The notes beneath the pieces were generated by a model that made no database searches, had not been told where the DNA came from, and saw only the letters and a list, made by a program, of their open reading frames with translations. This document shows, in pieces, positions 62,284 to 64,000 of a stretch of DNA of 64,000 nucleotides (within the stretch, counting starts at the first letter, position 1; the number at the start of each line of letters is the position of its first letter). A program made the translations under genes and the position numbers. This stretch comes from Lonepinella sp042485795 (GTDB lineage: Bacteria; Pseudomonadota; Gammaproteobacteria; Enterobacterales; Pasteurellaceae). The DNA lies in contig NZ_CP169368.1 of assembly GCF_042485795.1 (NCBI RefSeq), positions 744,001 to 808,000 on the forward strand. Reading direction: 5' to 3'.

Positions 62284-62302
62284 TATATATTAAAAGTATA
62301 TA
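62284..62302. promoter_or_regulatory. Candidate VapB operator
   Basis: TATATAT and TATATA flank a short centre 24 nt upstream of vapB, forming an A/T dyad of the kind bound by VapBC complexes. It is low-complexity sequence, so the support is weak. Confidence 0.3.
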
Positions 62303-62335
62303 TAAATAGATCAATATATTCAACTAATATGAGAA

Positions 62336-63430
62336 CTACAACACCCCTTTACTACTCGGCAACACATCACTTTCAATCCGAATCGCTTGTCTTAACGTCC
62401 GTCCAAACACTTTAAACAAACTTTCAATTTTATGATGATCATTCTCACCTTGCACACTTAAATGTAAAGTCGCTAACATTGTAAACGCAATGGATTGAAA
62501 AAAATGTTCAGTGAGTTCGGTGCTAAAATCGCCTACTTTGTCCCGTTTAAACTCGGCATTAAATTTAATAAACGGACGACCCGATAAATCCAACGCACAT
62601 TCCGCCTTACATTCGTCCATTGGTAACACAAAGCCAAAACGTGCAATGCCACGCTTGTCACCAATCGCCTGTTTTAATGCTGTACCTAAGGCAAGTGCGG
62701 TGTCTTCCACACTGTGATGTTCGTCAATCCATAAATCGCCTTTACAAGACACATTCATACGAAAACCGCCGTGGGTGGCAATTTGATCCAGCATGTGATC
62801 AAAAAAGCCGATGCCTGTTTTAATCTGATTCACCCCTGTTTCATCAAGCCATACTTGCACTTTAATATCGGTTTCTTTGGTTTTACGCACCACTTCGGCA
62901 TAGCGTGGTGGACGTTCACCGATATTGGTCACTGGTTCACCAAGTAATTTTTCGCTAATTAAATCCCAATTCAATTTATCAGGGTGATATTGCAAGGCTC
63001 GAATACCTAAATTTTCGGCTAACTGCACATCAGTGGCACGGTCGCCAATCACAAAACTACTGTCAGGATCAAAAAGCTGTCTGACAATATATTTTTCTAA
63101 TAATTTGGTTTGCGGTTTACGGCAATCACAATGATCTTCTGGTTTATGCGGACAAATCAGCACATCATCAAATTCAATCCCTTGCGAACGAAAAATTTCC
63201 ATCATCGCATTGTGCGGTTTATCGAAACTGTCTTGTGGAAAAGAATCCGTACCCAACCCGTCTTGATTACTGACCATCACAAAACGATAACGATCTTTCA
63301 GTTTAAGTAAGGCAGGAATCACATTTTTTTCCAGTTTTAGTTTTTCCAGACTATCAATCTGAAAATCGGTTTTCGGTTCGTCTATTAATGTACCGTCACG
63401 GTCGATAAATAAGGTAGGTTGTGCTGTCAT
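62336..63430 (-). CDS. hisB: Histidinol-phosphatase / imidazoleglycerol-phosphate dehydratase
   Basis: This bifunctional enzyme covers steps 6 and 8 of histidine synthesis. The start MTAQPTLFIDRDG gives 364 residues with AAGGA upstream. The ATG just before it is equally possible, and a GTG 57 nt further up is not credible. The HAD phosphatase domain has Asp10/Asp12 (FIDRDGTL) and a zinc loop (CPHKPEDHCDCRKP). The dehydratase domain has FFDHMLDQ and DEHHSVEDTALALG. hisC is not upstream; a SulP transporter is. Confidence 0.96.
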   Translation of the reverse strand: MTAQPTLFIDRDGTLIDEPKTDFQIDSLEKLKLEKNVIPALLKLKDRYRFVMVSNQDGLGTDSFPQDSFDKPHNAMMEIFRSQGIEFDDVLICPHKPEDHCDCRKPQTKLLEKYIVRQLFDPDSSFVIGDRATDVQLAENLGIRALQYHPDKLNWDLISEKLLGEPVTNIGERPPRYAEVVRKTKETDIKVQVWLDETGVNQIKTGIGFFDHMLDQIATHGGFRMNVSCKGDLWIDEHHSVEDTALALGTALKQAIGDKRGIARFGFVLPMDECKAECALDLSGRPFIKFNAEFKRDKVGDFSTELTEHFFQSIAFTMLATLHLSVQGENDHHKIESLFKVFGRTLRQAIRIESDVLPSSKGVL

Positions 63431-63458
63431 CATATTTTCCTTGTGGCTTTTGTTTTTA

Positions 63459-64000
63459 TTAATTAACAGATAAGTTATCAAAATCACGGATTTTTTGATA
63501 GGTATCTTCTAATCCCGAACTAAAATTAATTTTTTTCAATTCAAGTACCGCATTAGATTTTACAATCATCCGCAACGGCTGAAATTGCATATTACACATA
63601 TAAAGCTGTTGATGTGGCAACATGTGTTGCACAAAACGGGTTAATGCGTGAATTCCCCCCGTATCTAGCACTGTCACCGCATCACATTGCAACACAATAT
63701 GTTTGATTTCGTGATCGGTATGCACAGTTTTCTCGTGTAAATCGGCAAATAGATTATCCGCCGCAGCAAAAAACAACGGACCACTAATGCGATACACTAA
63801 CACATCATTTAAATCTTCGGGGTGAGTTTGTTCAATGGATTTAGTCATTTCCGCAATGGTACGAATAAACAATAAACTTGCCAACAACACGCCCACCGTA
63901 ATGGCAATCACCATATCGAAAATCACGGTTAAGAAGATACAAGTTAATAACACCGCAATTTCATTCGCTCCCGAACGGCGAACTAAATGAATGATATTAC
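63459..64000 (-). CDS. SulP-family anion transporter, C-terminal part (cut by window edge)
   Basis: The open frame continues beyond base 64000, so the start lies outside; about 180 C-terminal residues are seen. A membrane segment (IAVLLTCIFLTVIFDMVIAITVGVL..., at the left of the visible part) is followed by a cytoplasmic STAS domain (residues LVYRISGPLFFAAADNL and VLDTGGIHAL). This pattern is typical of DauA-like SulP anion/dicarboxylate transporters. It ends 28 nt before the hisB start. Confidence 0.88.
   Translation of the reverse strand, partial: NIIHLVRRSGANEIAVLLTCIFLTVIFDMVIAITVGVLLASLLFIRTIAEMTKSIEQTHPEDLNDVLVYRISGPLFFAAADNLFADLHEKTVHTDHEIKHIVLQCDAVTVLDTGGIHALTRFVQHMLPHQQLYMCNMQFQPLRMIVKSNAVLELKKINFSSGLEDTYQKIRDFDNLSVN

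Overview
The window is a stretch of a Pasteurellaceae chromosome (Haemophilus/Pasteurella/Aggregatibacter-type). The main evidence is the Hin-type DNA uptake signal AAGTGCGGT (or ACCGCACTT). I counted roughly 40 copies by eye, many in inverted pairs that act as terminators. The A+T-rich coding sequence, the OmpP2-like porin, and the nan/sia sialic-acid locus arranged as in H. influenzae agree with this. I do not commit to a species. No rRNA, tRNA, prophage, insertion sequence or CRISPR array was recognised.

Layout. 1-5507 (minus): groEL (cut by the window edge), groES with a heat-shock promoter, then plsC-ftsP-prmA-dusB-fis. 5578-7381: a foldback intergenic repeat, metY, and a hairpin repeat. 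7386-11823: argCBH divergent from argE. 11998-16877: an operon of an OprC-like outer-membrane receptor that lacks the plug domain, a Tat-exported binding protein, an ABC permease and ATPase, and an unknown membrane protein. 17116-26501: nitrogen assimilation (glnA, gltBD, gdhA). 26658-31400: tex, a Met-rich periplasmic repeat protein and the porin with two CRP-like sites. 31400-33177: a glutathione S-transferase, a DUF1778 antitoxin fragment and a NYN-domain nuclease. 33433-43965: the complete sialic-acid locus, with siaP-siaQM-nanM on one strand and nanE-nanK-siaR-nanA-nagB-nagA on the other. 44045-58162: housekeeping genes (tpx, a HAD phosphatase, comF, nfuA, ribF, pflB/focA, hinT-ycfL-nagZ-rlmC, murJ, rpsT). 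58265-63430: hisB, hisH, hisA, hisF and hisIE, interrupted by a vapBC toxin-antitoxin pair and a LysM lipoprotein. The window ends inside a SulP transporter.

How the parts work together. Sialic acid is taken up by the SiaPQM TRAP transporter after NanM epimerisation. NanA, NanK, NanE, NagA and NagB convert it to fructose-6-phosphate. The divergent promoter region carries a CRP-like site and a perfect 12-bp dyad that is a good candidate SiaR operator. GS, GOGAT and GDH together give both routes of ammonium assimilation. FocA/PflB with an FNR-like site is the anaerobic mixed-acid module.

The most unusual signals are: (i) the plug-less receptor/ABC operon; (ii) two families of structured intergenic repeats whose copies show paired changes preserving hairpins, namely six copies of a two-hairpin element and a 51-bp inverted-repeat element carrying 55-bp tandem units inside the nan operon; (iii) the methionine-rich repeat protein; and (iv) the insertions within the his operon.
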